Shown in pieces: positions 1 through 8,615 of a stretch of DNA of 64,000 nucleotides. The notes beneath the pieces are model-generated. The model saw only the letters and a program-made list of their open reading frames with translations. It had not been told where the DNA came from and did not search any database. The stretch covers positions 310,001 to 374,000 of the forward strand of contig NZ_BPRA01000001.1 of the NCBI RefSeq assembly GCF_022179645.1, given 5' to 3'. The first letter of the stretch is position 1, and each line of letters starts with the position of its first letter. A program made the position numbers and the translations under genes. The DNA comes from Methylobacterium thuringiense (GTDB lineage: Bacteria; Pseudomonadota; Alphaproteobacteria; Rhizobiales; Beijerinckiaceae).

Positions 1-210
1 CCAGCGCTTCTCCGACATGGTCGTGATGAACGACTGCTGGTCGCGCCGGAACGGCGGTACGGCAGCGATGAGGCGGTTATATTTATTCGTGACAGGCGCG
101 GCGTAGCGAGTTGCGACGAAGGGTCGATCGATGCCGTGGTTGGACCTGTTGGTGGGGTCGGGGGGCGCGTTGACGGTGCTGGCGCGGTTGGTGGTGGTGG
201 GGTGGGTCAT
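1..210 (-). CDS. Partial hypothetical protein, C-terminus off the left edge
   Basis: An ATG at 210 opens a frame with no stop down to position 1, giving 70 codons. The visible N-terminus is rich in Thr, Asn and Pro for about 30 residues, then becomes a mixed basic stretch that includes NKYNRLIAAVPPFRRDQQ. I recognise no family. The Thr/Pro-rich start looks like a disordered leader. High-GC DNA often gives chance open frames, so this is a modest call, supported mainly by the open frame and a plausible amino-acid mix in its second half. Confidence 0.35.
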   Translation of the reverse strand, partial: MTHPTTTNRASTVNAPPDPTNRSNHGIDRPFVATRYAAPVTNKYNRLIAAVPPFRRDQQSFITTMSEKRW

Positions 211-749
211 AACACTACATATGCAGCCGACGACCGATTGGGGGTGCTGCGCGACAGTGTCTGAAGGTTCGGAGGATTGCAGGAACGCCTGCTATAAACC
301 GTGAAACACCCCGTGCATGATCCGATGGCGATGTCGTAGGGTTGGCTGTCACCGGTGCGGGCTATGCGCCGCAACGACCGCTCCTTACAAGCGCGCAGGT
401 GCTGTGCCGTGCGTCCGCCTCGCTCGCAGCCCTCCGATGTCGAAATGAAAACGGACAAACGCCGACCAGTAGCGAAATCGACGCTCTGGTCATGCAGCGC
501 GTACTGATACGAGGCGATGCAAACGTGGGCTACGTTCTTGAGCGTGGCTTCGACCTGCCGGGCTTATGTTGACCACGGATGAGGTCGAAGCGTCGCGCTC
601 GTGCGCGGCGAGGCTTCGAGGCATGGTTCATATGAAACCCTGCCTTCTGACTGTTCTCGCTGACACTCAAAACCAGCGACGTAAAGGTCTGCGGGTGGCG
701 AAGTCGTCACCTTTCGCGGCGAACCATCCGCCGCAAAAGGATATGGAAA
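211..749. other. Gene-poor stretch
   Basis: Only short overlapping frames on both strands, none with a convincing ribosome binding site or recognisable motif. I see no RNA gene, long repeat or strong hairpin. It may hold the upstream region of the small gene at 750. Confidence 0.4.
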
Positions 750-1004
750 ATGATCGAAACGAATTCGTTGCGACGAGGAGCAGAGCGTCGCTGCACGACG
801 GGCACGCTAGACCTTGCTATCGCTGACTTTATCCAAAAGCTCGCTAGCCGCGAACGGGTGAGCGACAGACACGCTCTGGAGACCCTCGTCGAATGCGGCA
901 TAAGCCTCCTTGCCGAAGAGCTCAGGAGCCACAAGGCTGCACGGCGCTACGCCGCCAAGGTGACCCGCGTGTTCGGTGCGAAGGCCAAAAGCTGGAAGCC
1001 TTGA
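750..1004 (+). CDS. Small basic hypothetical protein (84 aa)
   Basis: An AAGGA-type ribosome binding site lies about 9 nt before the ATG. The product is Arg-rich at the N-terminus and then predicted helical, with a core around residues 25-60 containing LAIADFIQKLA and ALETLVECGISLL, and a Lys/Arg-rich tail. It has no Cys pairs, signal peptide or membrane segment. A perfect 11-bp hairpin begins 11 nt after the stop, which supports a real single-gene transcription unit. The size and basic, helical make-up would suit a small DNA-binding or regulatory protein, but that is inference and I recognise no family. Confidence 0.5.
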   Translation: MIETNSLRRGAERRCTTGTLDLAIADFIQKLASRERVSDRHALETLVECGISLLAEELRSHKAARRYAAKVTRVFGAKAKSWKP

Positions 1005-1015
1005 TTTTATGATAT

Positions 1016-1043
1016 CCGTGGGCGGGTTCGCGCCCGCCCACGG
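1016..1043 (+). terminator. Perfect 11-bp hairpin after the 84-aa gene
   Basis: CCGTGGGCGGG (1016-1026) pairs perfectly with CCCGCCCACGG (1033-1043) around the loop TTCGCG. There is no T-run after it, so it is either a GC-type terminator or a transcript-stabilising hairpin. From 1044 to 1423 I see nothing else convincing. Confidence 0.55.
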
Positions 1044-1423
1044 CCCTGCCGACGCGACGCTTCAAGCTTCAGTCTGTGGAATAGTCGCGCCCGCCGCCTG
1101 CGGTTGGTTGGATTGGAAAAACCGAGTTCCTGTGCCACCTCGGCGGATCCGGTCTGCAATTTCGATGGCGAGACGCCTATCGGGTGCGCAGAACGTCAGA
1201 GGGGGAAGGCGTAGCGAAGCAACGCGAGACTGATGTCGCCTCACGTCGGTCGACCGACCAATCGCGGCCGCGTAATTTGTACGAGTTTATAGGATTTCAG
1301 CGTGACGGTTCGGCCGCCGGTCTCGTCCTCTCCAAGGTCCGCCAGAGCTTGGAGAGCATCGGCACGTAAAGGGTTCGGTCACTTGCCCCCTCGGTCGAGT
1401 GGCTGTCAGCAAGGAGCCCTCCG

Positions 1424-2002
1424 ATGCATACCGTCATCGATCTAAAAGACTTTCCGCCCTCCGAAGCTCAGGTAATCCTTTTCCGCCGGCTGTTCGAACA
1501 CATGGTGGCCGACACGCCTCCCGTTCCGATCACCGCGGATGGTGCAAACCTTGTTGCGGGTTGGCGCGACGAGATCCTCGCTGGCGAGATCTTGGAACAC
1601 GCCTTCGGCACTTGGGGCCAGCTTTTTACAAGCATCCGCTGGGAGACGAGCGATGCGGGGGACGGACCTTTCTGCGGCGCGGACGTGATCCAGTTCCTGG
1701 GCCACGTGGGCGAAGCAATTCAGCGCTTCGGGCCGGCGACAATGCCGCTCGACATCGCTCTGATGGCCTTGATCGCTTGTCAGGCCGAAGGCGGCGTCGT
1801 GGCACTCGACTGCGATCGCAGCACACGATGGAGCGTGAGGATGCTCCCGCGCGCGCTTGGTGCCCTCGGGCTCAACGGTCGAATCTCTCTCACCAATTGC
1901 GTGGGGCTGTTCGACGTGCCGCAGGAAATCTTCGAGAACTACTACGCTGGCGAACTCATAAGCGACCGCGCGGCTGTCCGGGCCGTTAGTCAGGCTCACT
2001 GA
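1424..2002 (+). CDS. Hypothetical protein (192 aa)
   Basis: A strong AAGGAG ribosome binding site lies 7 nt before the ATG. The translated protein looks natural, with alternating hydrophobic and charged helices, for example QVILFRRLFEHMV (residues 15-27) and PLDIALMALIACQAEGG (about 108-124). It has no signal peptide and no membrane-length segment. The C-terminal half contains Cys/Asp-rich turns but no metal-binding pattern I can name. It has no close neighbours on its strand: the next object downstream is a decayed acyltransferase gene. Function unknown; the coding call rests on the start site and composition. Confidence 0.62.
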   Translation: MHTVIDLKDFPPSEAQVILFRRLFEHMVADTPPVPITADGANLVAGWRDEILAGEILEHAFGTWGQLFTSIRWETSDAGDGPFCGADVIQFLGHVGEAIQRFGPATMPLDIALMALIACQAEGGVVALDCDRSTRWSVRMLPRALGALGLNGRISLTNCVGLFDVPQEIFENYYAGELISDRAAVRAVSQAH

Positions 2003-2208
2003 GGTCGTTATCGCCGAGGCGGCCAAAGGCGAGCGAACATCCCGCATCGCCCGACCTCCTCGGCGACCCGGCTTCCAGATACCAGGGTAAGAAGCATACC
2101 CAAGCATCGCGACGCACAGATGGCGACGCCGGCACGGGGTAGGCGGCGCGGGCGGGCGCTCCCCGCGGAACGTCATGCGCAAGGGCTCGTCGTGCGCGGG
2201 TGAGGCCA

Positions 2209-3174
2209 TGGAAAAGACGTTCATCGCCGAGCGGGAGGACCGCCCCGGCTTCGCCTAGCTCGAACGCTTTCAGCGGTCCGAGAGGAGGCGACGCGGTGGT
2301 ATGTCAGAGACGGGCAAGGCGAACTGCCGACAGCCACCGATTGCCGCCACGCTCTTTTGCAACACATGCCCGAACTGGTCCCGCACTACGATCACGCCTG
2401 CGCGATGGTCGGTGACGACGACCTCGACCATCGCATCCTGAGCCACTACCGTTCCGCCTCGGCCCTGGGGTGTAGTCAGGCGGTCTGGCTCGGCGAGGGC
2501 GGGCCGCCCCTCGTGCGCAACTACGACTTCCCCCTTCATAAGGTCACCGGGCGCATTGAACCAAGCCGGTGGTCGGGGCGGCGTGTGATCGCCAAGGCGC
2601 AGCGGCCCTGGGGCGGATGCCTGGACGGAATGAACGACGAGGGCTTGGCCGCGAGTTGCACCCTCGGCGGCTTCGGTCGGCGCGGAGAGGGCTTCGCCAT
2701 CATCCTGACCCTGCGGTACCTGCTCGAAACGTTCGCGAGGCGACCGCTGCGCTCTGCCGTTTGCCGGTAAGCCAACTGCACAACGTCACGCTTCTCGATC
2801 AAACCGGTGATCACGCCACGGTCTTTCTCGGGCCGCGCCGCGAGCCGGCCGTGACGCGCTTGCAAACCTGAACGAATCAGCAGGAACGGGCCTCGGCGGC
2901 CTCTCGCTCGGCCCTACGACAGCGCGTGCTTGACGACGGGCCTGCCGAGCCTAACGCTACCCTGGTGACTTTGCTCGCTCGGTTCTTCGAGTCACCATTC
3001 TGCTCACACCGTGCAAGCTTCACCACGGCAAACACCGCCATCTATCGGCCGGCAGAAGGTCGGGTGAATTACCTTTGGCCTGGCTATCGGTCGGGGCAGA
3101 CTTTCGATTGGTTCGAAGAGGAGGGCCTACACCCACGATTACGGCGAACTGATGTAGTGATCGCTGATGATTGA
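2209..3174 (+). pseudogene. Decayed C45-family (acyl-CoA:6-APA acyltransferase-like) hydrolase
   Basis: Pieces of one peptidase family C45 / linear-amide hydrolase protein lie in order but in different frames. The first (from 2209) starts MEKTFIAEREDRPG and meets a stop. The middle piece (2357-2770) holds HMPELVPHYD, GCSQAVW and LVRNYDFPLH, followed by GCLDGMNDEGLAAS. A frameshift near 2755 moves the continuation (LHNVTLLDQTGDHATVFLGP) to another frame. The last piece (2926-3174) carries the family's C-terminal TANTAIYRPAEGRVNYLWPG. The autocatalytic Cys region is recognisable as GCSQAVW. The family self-cleaves and acts on amide bonds; this copy cannot make an intact enzyme. Confidence 0.75.
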
Positions 3175-3286
3175 AGGAAAATGGCCCAAAAAACCTATGC
3201 GGACACTCTGTTTATCGTGCAATGTCAGCCGATTGACCGCTAATAACTCGTATATTATCATATCTAAAATTCCGGAGGGATAACAG

Positions 3287-4528
3287 ATGCGCTTTTGGGG
3301 CAAACGATTTTGGTTAGTTTCTCTCCTGTTGCTGATAGCAGTCTACTTCGTTCGTCCTGCATATATTTATGCCACAAGTGGTCCTACGGAAGAACAGAGC
3401 AAATGCTTACGCGAAGGTAAGCCCGGCGATCCGAAAATTCTTGTTCGTGACGGAACATCTGGTGTAGTCAAAACCGTTAAGATGACTGATCTCGGGGAAT
3501 TTGCAGATCGATGCGAGGTTACTGACGCCCTTTATGAGTTAAATTGGGAAAGGGAAGTCAAATCACAGTCTGATTTCAACGTCGCAGTAAAACCTAACAC
3601 GAAGGAAACGGCCCGTCCTAAGTTCGTAGTGTTATATATCCACGGCTGGCATCACGGCGCTGATCCAAACGCAGGAGATCTGCTTGAATTCCAAAAATTA
3701 ATCACCAATCTAGCGAGCGTTTACCCGGATCAGCAGGTCACTGGACTCTATGTGAGTTGGAACGCAAATAGTGATCTTCCTCTCTGGCATTATTTAGATT
3801 TCTGGCAAAAAGCGGCGGTTGCCGACCGCATCGCGGCGTCGGGAAATGTCACAAGCTTCATCAGCGCGGCAAGTGAAATTATTGCAAAAAGCAAGCCGGG
3901 AGGGCGTTTCATAACTATTGGACATAGCTTTGGCGCACGAATACTGATGTCATCTTCGGCACAAAGTGCATTAGTGTCAACCCAAAAGGCACATCCTGGC
4001 CAGCCTGGAGGTACATACAAGCAAATCGAAAGCTTATCTCAGACAGCAATTCTACTCAATCCCGCCCTTGAAGCCGCATATTTTACACCACTCGCTAGTT
4101 TTAGCCGTCCAGCAGAGAAATTTTCGCCCCAGCAAAAGCCCATAATTCTGACTATCTCTACAGAAAATGACTGGGCTACTGGTTATGCTTTCCCATTAGG
4201 GCAGTGGCTTGCTTGGAAAACAGCCGAGAAGGAGGTGAGGACACTCGGAAACTATAAGGACTTCCAAACCCATACCCTTACAAGCGAAAGCAAAACGTCA
4301 TGCGAAAATACAGGTCAAGTGACGGCACTTACTGAGGGTTTTCAGAAAGATGATATCTGCCTCCGACGGACAAACAGTTTTAAGCACAACCCGTTCATGG
4401 TGGTGCGGACAAATGCCGAGATACTTTCGGGCCACAACGGTATTTGGGATAGGCGCTTCTCAGAATGGTTGTTCAGCTACGTCGAGGAGTTAGGAAAACA
4501 ACTTCCGCCCAAAGAAAAATCCGAATAG
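3287..4528 (+). CDS. Membrane-anchored alpha/beta-hydrolase
   Basis: 413 aa with a GGAGGG ribosome binding site 8 nt before the ATG. Residues 8-28 form one hydrophobic segment after a basic start, so this is a signal anchor or uncleaved signal peptide. The rest is an alpha/beta-hydrolase fold: an oxyanion-hole strand VVLYIHGWHHGAD (about 111-123) and a nucleophile elbow GHSFG with Ser214. Later strands include ILLNPALEAAYF, then an ILTISTENDWATG stretch that could carry the acid, and a C-terminal HNGIWD that could supply the His. Substrate unknown; esterase or lipase-like. Base composition is far more AT-rich than the flanking DNA, a sign of separate acquisition. Confidence 0.8.
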   Translation: MRFWGKRFWLVSLLLLIAVYFVRPAYIYATSGPTEEQSKCLREGKPGDPKILVRDGTSGVVKTVKMTDLGEFADRCEVTDALYELNWEREVKSQSDFNVAVKPNTKETARPKFVVLYIHGWHHGADPNAGDLLEFQKLITNLASVYPDQQVTGLYVSWNANSDLPLWHYLDFWQKAAVADRIAASGNVTSFISAASEIIAKSKPGGRFITIGHSFGARILMSSSAQSALVSTQKAHPGQPGGTYKQIESLSQTAILLNPALEAAYFTPLASFSRPAEKFSPQQKPIILTISTENDWATGYAFPLGQWLAWKTAEKEVRTLGNYKDFQTHTLTSESKTSCENTGQVTALTEGFQKDDICLRRTNSFKHNPFMVVRTNAEILSGHNGIWDRRFSEWLFSYVEELGKQLPPKEKSE

Positions 4529-4709
4529 TCGATAATTTACAGAATTATTAGTCCATCTAAATATCGTATCTGTGAGAATCAGTATAAGCCCGACAGTGCT
4601 TTCTCCGAGGGTGAATCGTAAGTGGAGGGGCGGTTTAAGGGCTTTTAGGGCAATAAAGATCTTTTTATTGTATTGACGCTGGCTATAGCGTTAATGCGAG
4701 TGTGTTCGT

Positions 4710-5759
4710 TTGCGCAAAGCGAGCATCAAGTTGCAACAGCACCGAGCTTGGGATCATCTCAAGGCTATCACGCAGCCGGCACTGACGCTGGCCCCGACAA
4801 ACTACTTCGACGAGATCCGTGCGGGCTGTGTCGCCGCCGACATCCCCGGCGCTGTAGCCGACCATGACACGCCCTGGCTGTTCGATCGGCTGATCGGCGC
4901 GGTTCAGATGCAGGGGATCTCCGACGCGAACGCAGCCGCCTTCACGGCCAAGCATGGCATTGTCAGTTTCGCTGATGTCGCTGCAGCACTCGATGCCGAC
5001 CCGGATTGCCCGCGCCTTCGATCGTACTGGGATTTCAGCGACTGCCGATATCGCAAGGCGGCCGGGACCTGCAGCGAACCGCGACACCTCGGCCGGTGCC
5101 CGGTCCCGACCCATCCGACCCGCAAAGGGTCGCTGATCGTCGCCGCCTACTCACTCGCGCTTTTCCTTCGGGATGTCTGCGACGGCGACCTCGTCGCTTG
5201 GCTTGATTTCCGGCTCGCTGAGGCCGATCGCGGCCCTGGCACGCTCGATCGTGCCGTCAATATGGGCGCGGCCGTTCTCGGGCCTTTGCGCGAGATTTCC
5301 GGCATAGGCGAAAAGGTATGGTCGATGGCCCTGGCCGATTTGTTACTCGCGGCCGACTCGGATCGCGAGCGATGGGTCACGGCCGGCGCGGCGATGGTGG
5401 TCATCGATTCGCTTCTTCACAACCACCTTCACCGGACCGGCACCCTGCGACGCTTCGGGGCCGAGCATCTTTACGGCCCGCGCTGCTACGGCCCCGGTGG
5501 TTGCGCCAGCATCATTCGCGGGTTGTCCGATCGGATCGATGCTCGCGCGTTCAACCCGGCCTTTCCGGCCAGCTTCCCGCGCTTCGTTCAGTTCGCGATC
5601 TGGCGGCTGTGCTCGACCTCGGAGCTCGACCAGTGCAACGGCAACCGGATCGATGACCGACGGCGCTGTATAAACATCGGCTGCCCGGCGTTCTCGGACT
5701 GTGACCGGGTGGTGCTGCACCAGAAACCGTCGGGGCTGCCTCTGCCACCCAAAGCGTGA
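4710..5759 (+). CDS. HhH-GPD-like protein with two cysteine clusters
   Basis: 349 aa from a TTG start. A helix-hairpin-helix LREISGIGEKVWSMALAD lies at residues 193-210. It is followed by VVIDSLLHNHLHRTG (230-244), which matches the position of the catalytic Asp region of HhH-GPD DNA glycosylases and keeps Asp233. At the C-terminus Cys309, Cys320, Cys325 and Cys331 (C-X10-C-X4-C-X5-C) resemble a stretched endonuclease III [4Fe-4S] loop. A second group, Cys100/112/121/130, precedes the HhH. The spore-photoproduct-lyase-like gene starts 86 nt downstream on the same strand, which suggests a shared DNA-lesion role. The glycosylase-like assignment is inference from motif layout. Confidence 0.72.
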   Translation: MRKASIKLQQHRAWDHLKAITQPALTLAPTNYFDEIRAGCVAADIPGAVADHDTPWLFDRLIGAVQMQGISDANAAAFTAKHGIVSFADVAAALDADPDCPRLRSYWDFSDCRYRKAAGTCSEPRHLGRCPVPTHPTRKGSLIVAAYSLALFLRDVCDGDLVAWLDFRLAEADRGPGTLDRAVNMGAAVLGPLREISGIGEKVWSMALADLLLAADSDRERWVTAGAAMVVIDSLLHNHLHRTGTLRRFGAEHLYGPRCYGPGGCASIIRGLSDRIDARAFNPAFPASFPRFVQFAIWRLCSTSELDQCNGNRIDDRRRCINIGCPAFSDCDRVVLHQKPSGLPLPPKA

Positions 5760-5845
5760 CTGTCGCCGCAGACGACAATGTGCCGAGGGATTCGGCGATC
5801 GAGTCGTCGAACTTGGCTGATTCGGGTTGAGGATCGCGATGCCGC

Positions 5846-6997
5846 ATGGCGTTGCCGTGCTGGGGGCTCATGCGTTTCGCCCTCATGACGACCACGCTTC
5901 TCCGCCTGCCGCCTCAGCCGCAACCAACCGCTCGCACCGCACCCCGCTTGTGGGTTCCGCGCCAGGTGCTGATCACGCGAAGCGCCGCTGGCCTCCCGCA
6001 TGGGCGCGCCATCGCAGAGCGTGCTGCCGCCCTCGGCTCTGCGGTCATCGAACTGTCGAGCGATCGCGTTGTCCTGCCCAAGCACGAGGACCCGCGCGCT
6101 GCCTATCGCGCGGCGAAATCGACGATGGCGATCGTCGTCGCCCCGCCGAGCAAGCGTCGCCTGCAGCCGATCCCACCCTCAGCCGACTGGCGATTCGATC
6201 TCGCTGAAGGTTGCCATGCCCATTGTCAGTACTGCTACCTGGCCGGATCGCTTGCCGGGCCGCCCATCACCCGGGTCTACGCCAACCTCGACGAGATCCT
6301 CGAAGCCTTGCCGGCCCATCTCGGCCAAGGTGGCGTGACCTCGACCTCGGCTGATCGCGCGCATGAGGGCACGACGTTCGAGGCGAGTTGTTACGCCGAC
6401 CCGCTCGGCATCGAGCATCTGACCGGCGGTCTCACCAAAGCGGTGCGGTTCTTTGGTTCGTGGGATGCCGCGGTGCAGTTGCGCTTCACCAGCAAGTTCG
6501 CCGACGTCAGCCCGTTGATCGGTCTTCCGCATGGTCGGCAGGTACGGGTGCGGATGTCGGTCAATGCCCCGGCCCTGATCCGTTACGAGGGCGGCACGAG
6601 CCCCCTCGCAGCACGAATTGAGGCCCTGTCGCGCCTTGCCCGCGACGGCTACCGTGTTGGCTTGACGGTCGCACCGATCCAGCACTTCGAAGGCTGGCGC
6701 TCGGGGTATGCGGATCTGTTCGCCCAGGTCGGTCAGGCCCTGGCCGGCGTGCCCGACCTCGATCTGACGGCCGAACTGATCACACACCGCTTCACCCCGG
6801 GCTCGAAGGGCGTGCTTCAGGGCTGGTATCCGGGCAGCGACCTCGACCTCGACGAAGGGGCGCGGTCACGCAAGCTGACGAAGTTCGGCTCGGTGAAATT
6901 CGTCTATCCGGCCGAAACGATGCGGGAGATGCAGGCGGCGCTGACCGGGCTGCTCGCCGAACACCTGCCGGCCGCCCGCCTGCTCTACTGGACCTGA
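5846..6997 (+). CDS. Spore photoproduct lyase-like radical SAM protein
   Basis: 383 aa. Cys123, Cys127 and Cys130 in EGCHAHCQYCYL form the CX3CX2C motif that binds the radical-SAM [4Fe-4S] cluster. The following PPITRVYANLDEI and FEASCYADPLGIEHLT match Bacillus spore photoproduct lyase closely. Cys182 falls where that enzyme has its hydrogen-atom donor cysteine. That enzyme reverses 5-thyminyl-5,6-dihydrothymine formed by UV in spores. Homologues in non-spore-formers have uncertain substrates. It lies downstream of the HhH-GPD-like gene and is probably cotranscribed with it. ATGs at 5870 and 5885 are alternative starts, because the first 15 residues look unlike the family. Confidence 0.87.
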   Translation: MALPCWGLMRFALMTTTLLRLPPQPQPTARTAPRLWVPRQVLITRSAAGLPHGRAIAERAAALGSAVIELSSDRVVLPKHEDPRAAYRAAKSTMAIVVAPPSKRRLQPIPPSADWRFDLAEGCHAHCQYCYLAGSLAGPPITRVYANLDEILEALPAHLGQGGVTSTSADRAHEGTTFEASCYADPLGIEHLTGGLTKAVRFFGSWDAAVQLRFTSKFADVSPLIGLPHGRQVRVRMSVNAPALIRYEGGTSPLAARIEALSRLARDGYRVGLTVAPIQHFEGWRSGYADLFAQVGQALAGVPDLDLTAELITHRFTPGSKGVLQGWYPGSDLDLDEGARSRKLTKFGSVKFVYPAETMREMQAALTGLLAEHLPAARLLYWT

Positions 6998-7085
6998 GCC
7001 GAACCCGCTTGCGCTTCGGCCGACCTATGGAACCCATGTCGATCCAAGGGCATGTCCCCCGCCACTATCGGAAGGGTGCAGCACC

Positions 7086-7241
7086 ATGACGGGTTCAGCG
7101 ACTCAGCAGCCTGGCGGAAATGCCAAACCCACGCATGACGAAGACATCGAAGCTGACCCGCAGCCGCAGCAGCAGCCGGCCTCGAACTCGCCTCAGGAAG
7201 ACGATCCGGAAATCGAGGAAACGGAAGAGCAGCCTTCGTAA
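7086..7241 (+). CDS. Small acidic disordered protein (51 aa)
   Basis: ATG at 7086, TAA at 7239-7241. The product is almost entirely Gln, Pro, Asp, Glu, Asn and Ser (DPQPQQQPASNSPQEDDPEI in the middle), with no hydrophobic core, so it should be disordered and very acidic. It sits 88 nt after the radical SAM gene on the same strand. Many Methylobacterium genomes carry similar small acidic frames, but I cannot assign a role. A chance frame is possible; against that, the composition is coherent over the whole length. Confidence 0.45.
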   Translation: MTGSATQQPGGNAKPTHDEDIEADPQPQQQPASNSPQEDDPEIEETEEQPS

Positions 7242-7347
7242 GCTTGGAAGCTCGGCCGGTCGGCTGGTTTGCCTCAAACCGACGACCGCCGGTTCAAGCC
7301 GGTCCGGCGGCGTCAACGGTCACTATCTCGCTGATATATCGAAAAGC

Positions 7348-7375
7348 TTGACAAAGGATTATAATCCTATATGAT
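7348..7375 (+). promoter_or_regulatory. Promoter with a 14-bp palindromic operator in the spacer
   Basis: TTGACA (7348-7353) and TATGAT (7370-7375) are separated by 16 bp. The spacer contains AGGATTATAATCCT (7355-7368), a perfect 14-bp palindrome. A dimeric repressor bound there would block RNA polymerase. The next gene on this strand starts at 7541, so the leader would be about 160 nt. The boxes and palindrome are seen; their activity is inferred. Confidence 0.5.
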
Positions 7376-7540
7376 CGAGCCTGCTCGGTCGGGGCCACCT
7401 GTGCCCGCGAGCCCATTGCAGGAGACCTCGATGCCTTCATTACCCATGGGCGGCCCGCCGCGGCCGCACCCCAATTCATTCATCGCTGAACGACTTTCGA
7501 GGGGGCCAACGGCCTCCTTTCTCGTTTCAGGAGGCTCGCG

Positions 7541-8173
7541 ATGAACGCTGAAGCTCAGATCACGGCCGTCGAGCCGTTGGCCCTCGTTGTGTTCGGACGT
7601 GACGAATCTGGCAAGGCACACGGTTCGGCGTTCACTGCGACCGACGCCGACCTCGCTTTCAAGGCCGCCGAACTGATGGGCATGCGCGCCTTGCCAGTCC
7701 ACACCGATGCTGAGCAGGCCCTGGCGGCGAAGCTGCCACGCGGTCGGGTGTTCGCGAGCGGGAAGGCATTCGTTCCGTTCATCAAGGCTACGCTGCTGAC
7801 CGAATTACAAACGGCAGCCCTTAACAGCGGCATCACACCCTTGAAGCTCGTCGGCGGTGCTGACGCTGGGGATACCAGCACGTCGCTCGGCGAGGCACCG
7901 GCGGACGACGCCGTTGCTCCGGTCAAGCAGCCCGGCGGTTGGGGCAACATTCGGGTCGGCGCGATCGTGCTCGCGACAGCTGGGCCGAAATATACCGAGT
8001 GGTACGAGTGCTTGGTGCTCGCAGTGAACGCCGAGGATGCTTTCAAGCTGCGTTACTGCGATTTCCCGAACGAGCTACCGTTCGAGCGGCCTCGCAACCA
8101 GCTTGGCTTGATGCACCCGGCCTATGTACCGGCACCGCCGACTGAGCCCACGACGCCGGCATCGCCTGACTGA
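7541..8173 (+). CDS. Hypothetical protein (210 aa)
   Basis: A strong AGGAGG ribosome binding site lies 7 nt before the ATG. The first 115 residues are mixed alpha/beta (LALVVFGRDESGKAHGS, then DLAFKAAELMGMRALPV). A Gly/Ala/Asp linker follows, then a beta-rich segment (NIRVGAIVLATAGPKYTEWYE) that could be a small SH3-like barrel, ending in a Pro/Thr-rich tail. It has no signal peptide or membrane segment. It is expressed from its own predicted promoter with a palindromic operator, and a hairpin lies 57 nt after the stop. I do not recognise the family; similar proteins occur on plasmids and islands of this group as far as I recall. Confidence 0.65.
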   Translation: MNAEAQITAVEPLALVVFGRDESGKAHGSAFTATDADLAFKAAELMGMRALPVHTDAEQALAAKLPRGRVFASGKAFVPFIKATLLTELQTAALNSGITPLKLVGGADAGDTSTSLGEAPADDAVAPVKQPGGWGNIRVGAIVLATAGPKYTEWYECLVLAVNAEDAFKLRYCDFPNELPFERPRNQLGLMHPAYVPAPPTEPTTPASPD

Positions 8174-8230
8174 CCGGTACGCCGCGCACCGCACGAATCA
8201 CGGGGCGGTGACAGTCGAAGGCCACCATTC

Positions 8231-8259
8231 GCGCCCGGGGCAAGCTTCCTGCCTCGGGC
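8231..8259 (+). terminator. Hairpin after the 210-aa gene
   Basis: CGCCCGGGGCA (8231-8241) pairs with TGCCTCGGGCG (8249-8259), one G-T pair in 11, around a 7-nt loop. It is followed by TTGG and not by a long T-run, so a terminator role is likely but not certain. Confidence 0.5.
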
Positions 8260-8615
8260 GTTGGCATGCCTCAATTCGGCGGCCTAGCTTCGAAGGTGGT
8301 GCATCGCCGGCTGCTTTCGTTGCCCAGCCGCCGCATCGGCCAACGCCGTGGCCGTCTCGTCGCGGCAGGCGTGGGCAGGACGAATGCGACGAGCGCCCAC
8401 TCGGTATCGCTCAGGCTGGTTGCAACCGGACCGCGCAGACTGATTCAGCCGCGGCCATAATGAGCTTCGTTTTACACGCCAGCTCATAAACATGCACTTC
8501 TAATTGCATTTAAGCCATCGCAAGTGTGAACCTGAAATCAGATTGGACCGCACATCTATCAAATGCGCCAAATCATCGGCTTATATAATAAGCTTTTAAT
8601 ATCTCATTCAAGCTT
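8260..8615. other. Spacer between convergent genes
   Basis: No gene I can support. Base composition falls sharply from about 8460 onward, marking the start of an AT-rich imported block that runs, with IS66 interruptions, to about 14700. Confidence 0.4.

Noticed and set aside
3232-3260. Possible sigma-70 promoter for the alpha/beta-hydrolase
   Set aside because: TTGACC is present but no -10 box lies at 15-19 bp. AT-rich DNA there gives many weak matches.
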